In this document: piece after piece, positions 4,623-5,005 of the stretch
How positions within the stretch are numbered: the first letter of the stretch is position 1
Layout of the letters: every line of letters starts with the position of its first letter
NCBI GenBank assembly: GCA_946479015.1
Contig: CAMLEQ010000309.1
Coordinates: 1-5,005, forward strand
DNA from: an uncultured Gemmatimonadota bacterium
GTDB taxonomy: Bacteria; Gemmatimonadota; Gemmatimonadetes; Gemmatimonadales; Gemmatimonadaceae
Direction: 5' to 3'
DNA: 5,005 nucleotides
Notes under the pieces: model-generated
Databases searched by the model: none
What the model was told of the DNA's origin: nothing
What the model saw: the letters and a program-made list of their open reading frames with translations, nothing else
Made by a program: the position numbers and the translations under genes

Positions 4623-5005
4623 CTACGGCGCCGCCTCGTGGAACTTCACCGCCGTCTCGCGCTCCTCGGTCCACCTGAGCAGCCACTGGTTCTCGAACAG
4701 GATCACCGGGTGCCCCTTGGCGTCGTAAAGCCGCATGCGCCCGCGCTCCATCATCAAGCGGTCGATGTCGGCTTCGCGGCCGGTCACCCAGCGCGGGTAG
4801 CGGTAGGCGATCGGCTCCAGGCGGCAGGGCGCGCCGTACTCGTGCTCGAGGCGGTGGAGCATCACGTCGAACTGGAGCAACCCCACGGCGCCCACGATCG
4901 GCGTGGGACCGGAGATGTCGGTCCCCGACGTGAAGAACACCTGCGCCGCCCCCTCCTCGCTGAGCTGGCGCAGCCCGGTGTCGAGCTGCTTGCGGCGCAT
5001 GGGGT
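4623..5005 (-). CDS. prfC: Peptide chain release factor 3 (C-terminal part)
   Basis: The frame enters from the right edge and ends at TAG (4625-4623), giving 127 codons of the C-terminal RF3 domain. Recognisable family segments are KQLDTGLRQLSEEGAAQVF (residues 4-22 counting from the ATG at 5000), GAVGLLQFDVMLHRLEHEY, and RWVTGREADIDR, ending in NQWLLRWTEERETAVKFHEAAP-like sequence, as in other RF3 proteins. RF3 is a translational GTPase that removes RF1 or RF2 from the ribosome after peptide release and takes part in quality control of misread peptides. The GTP-binding domain and the true start lie outside the window; the ATG at 5000 is internal. The C-terminus looks intact, so the neighbouring truncated Abi gene has not damaged it. 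Only 42 bases separate the two convergent ends, with no terminator visible there. Confidence 0.95.
   Translation of the reverse strand, partial: PMRRKQLDTGLRQLSEEGAAQVFFTSGTDISGPTPIVGAVGLLQFDVMLHRLEHEYGAPCRLEPIAYRYPRWVTGREADIDRLMMERGRMRLYDAKGHPVILFENQWLLRWTEERETAVKFHEAAP

Overview
This is a roughly 70% GC bacterial window with eight gene bodies plus a short orphan signal-peptide frame. Three features point to a high-GC Gram-negative-type bacterium: two Tat-type signal sequences, a peptide chain release factor 3 gene, and a Tat-exported TIM-barrel isomerase next to a nucleoside-permease-like MFS transporter. Gemmatimonadota is my best guess from gene content and style, but no marker in the window proves it.

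Layout. Positions 1-1234, minus strand: a two-gene unit in which a Tat-signal sugar phosphate isomerase/epimerase-like protein is followed 21 bases later by an MFS permease whose 3' end lies outside the window. Positions 1235-1523: a divergent intergenic region almost filled by a ~220-base imperfect palindrome (1298-1517). Positions 1524-2575, plus strand: a compact SET-domain protein lysine methyltransferase with a post-SET zinc motif, then a DinB-family protein. Positions 2608-2658: a strong GC-rich hairpin between convergent genes. Positions 2671-3594, minus strand: an aldo/keto reductase with a GTG start. Positions 3769-4172, plus strand: an orphan Tat signal-peptide frame that ends just inside the start of an antibiotic-biosynthesis-monooxygenase (ABM) family gene. 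Positions 4171-4204: an intrinsic terminator whose T-tract points to the minus strand. Positions 4257-4580, plus strand: a 3'-truncated Abi-family gene of clearly lower GC. Positions 4623-5005, minus strand: the C-terminal part of prfC.

How the parts relate. The isomerase and permease look like one carbohydrate or nucleoside catabolic unit. SET and DinB share a strand but are separated by 65 bases holding a perfect 20-base palindrome, so they may be independent. The right end of the window looks disturbed: the Abi remnant sits between prfC and a minus-strand terminator that would suit prfC, as if an accessory gene had been inserted there and then decayed. I see no complete undescribed multi-gene system. 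The most unusual objects are the large fold-back element abutting the SET start codon, the orphan Tat leader in the -1 frame relative to the ABM gene, and the truncated Abi gene. No tRNA, rRNA, CRISPR array, transposase or integrase is evident.
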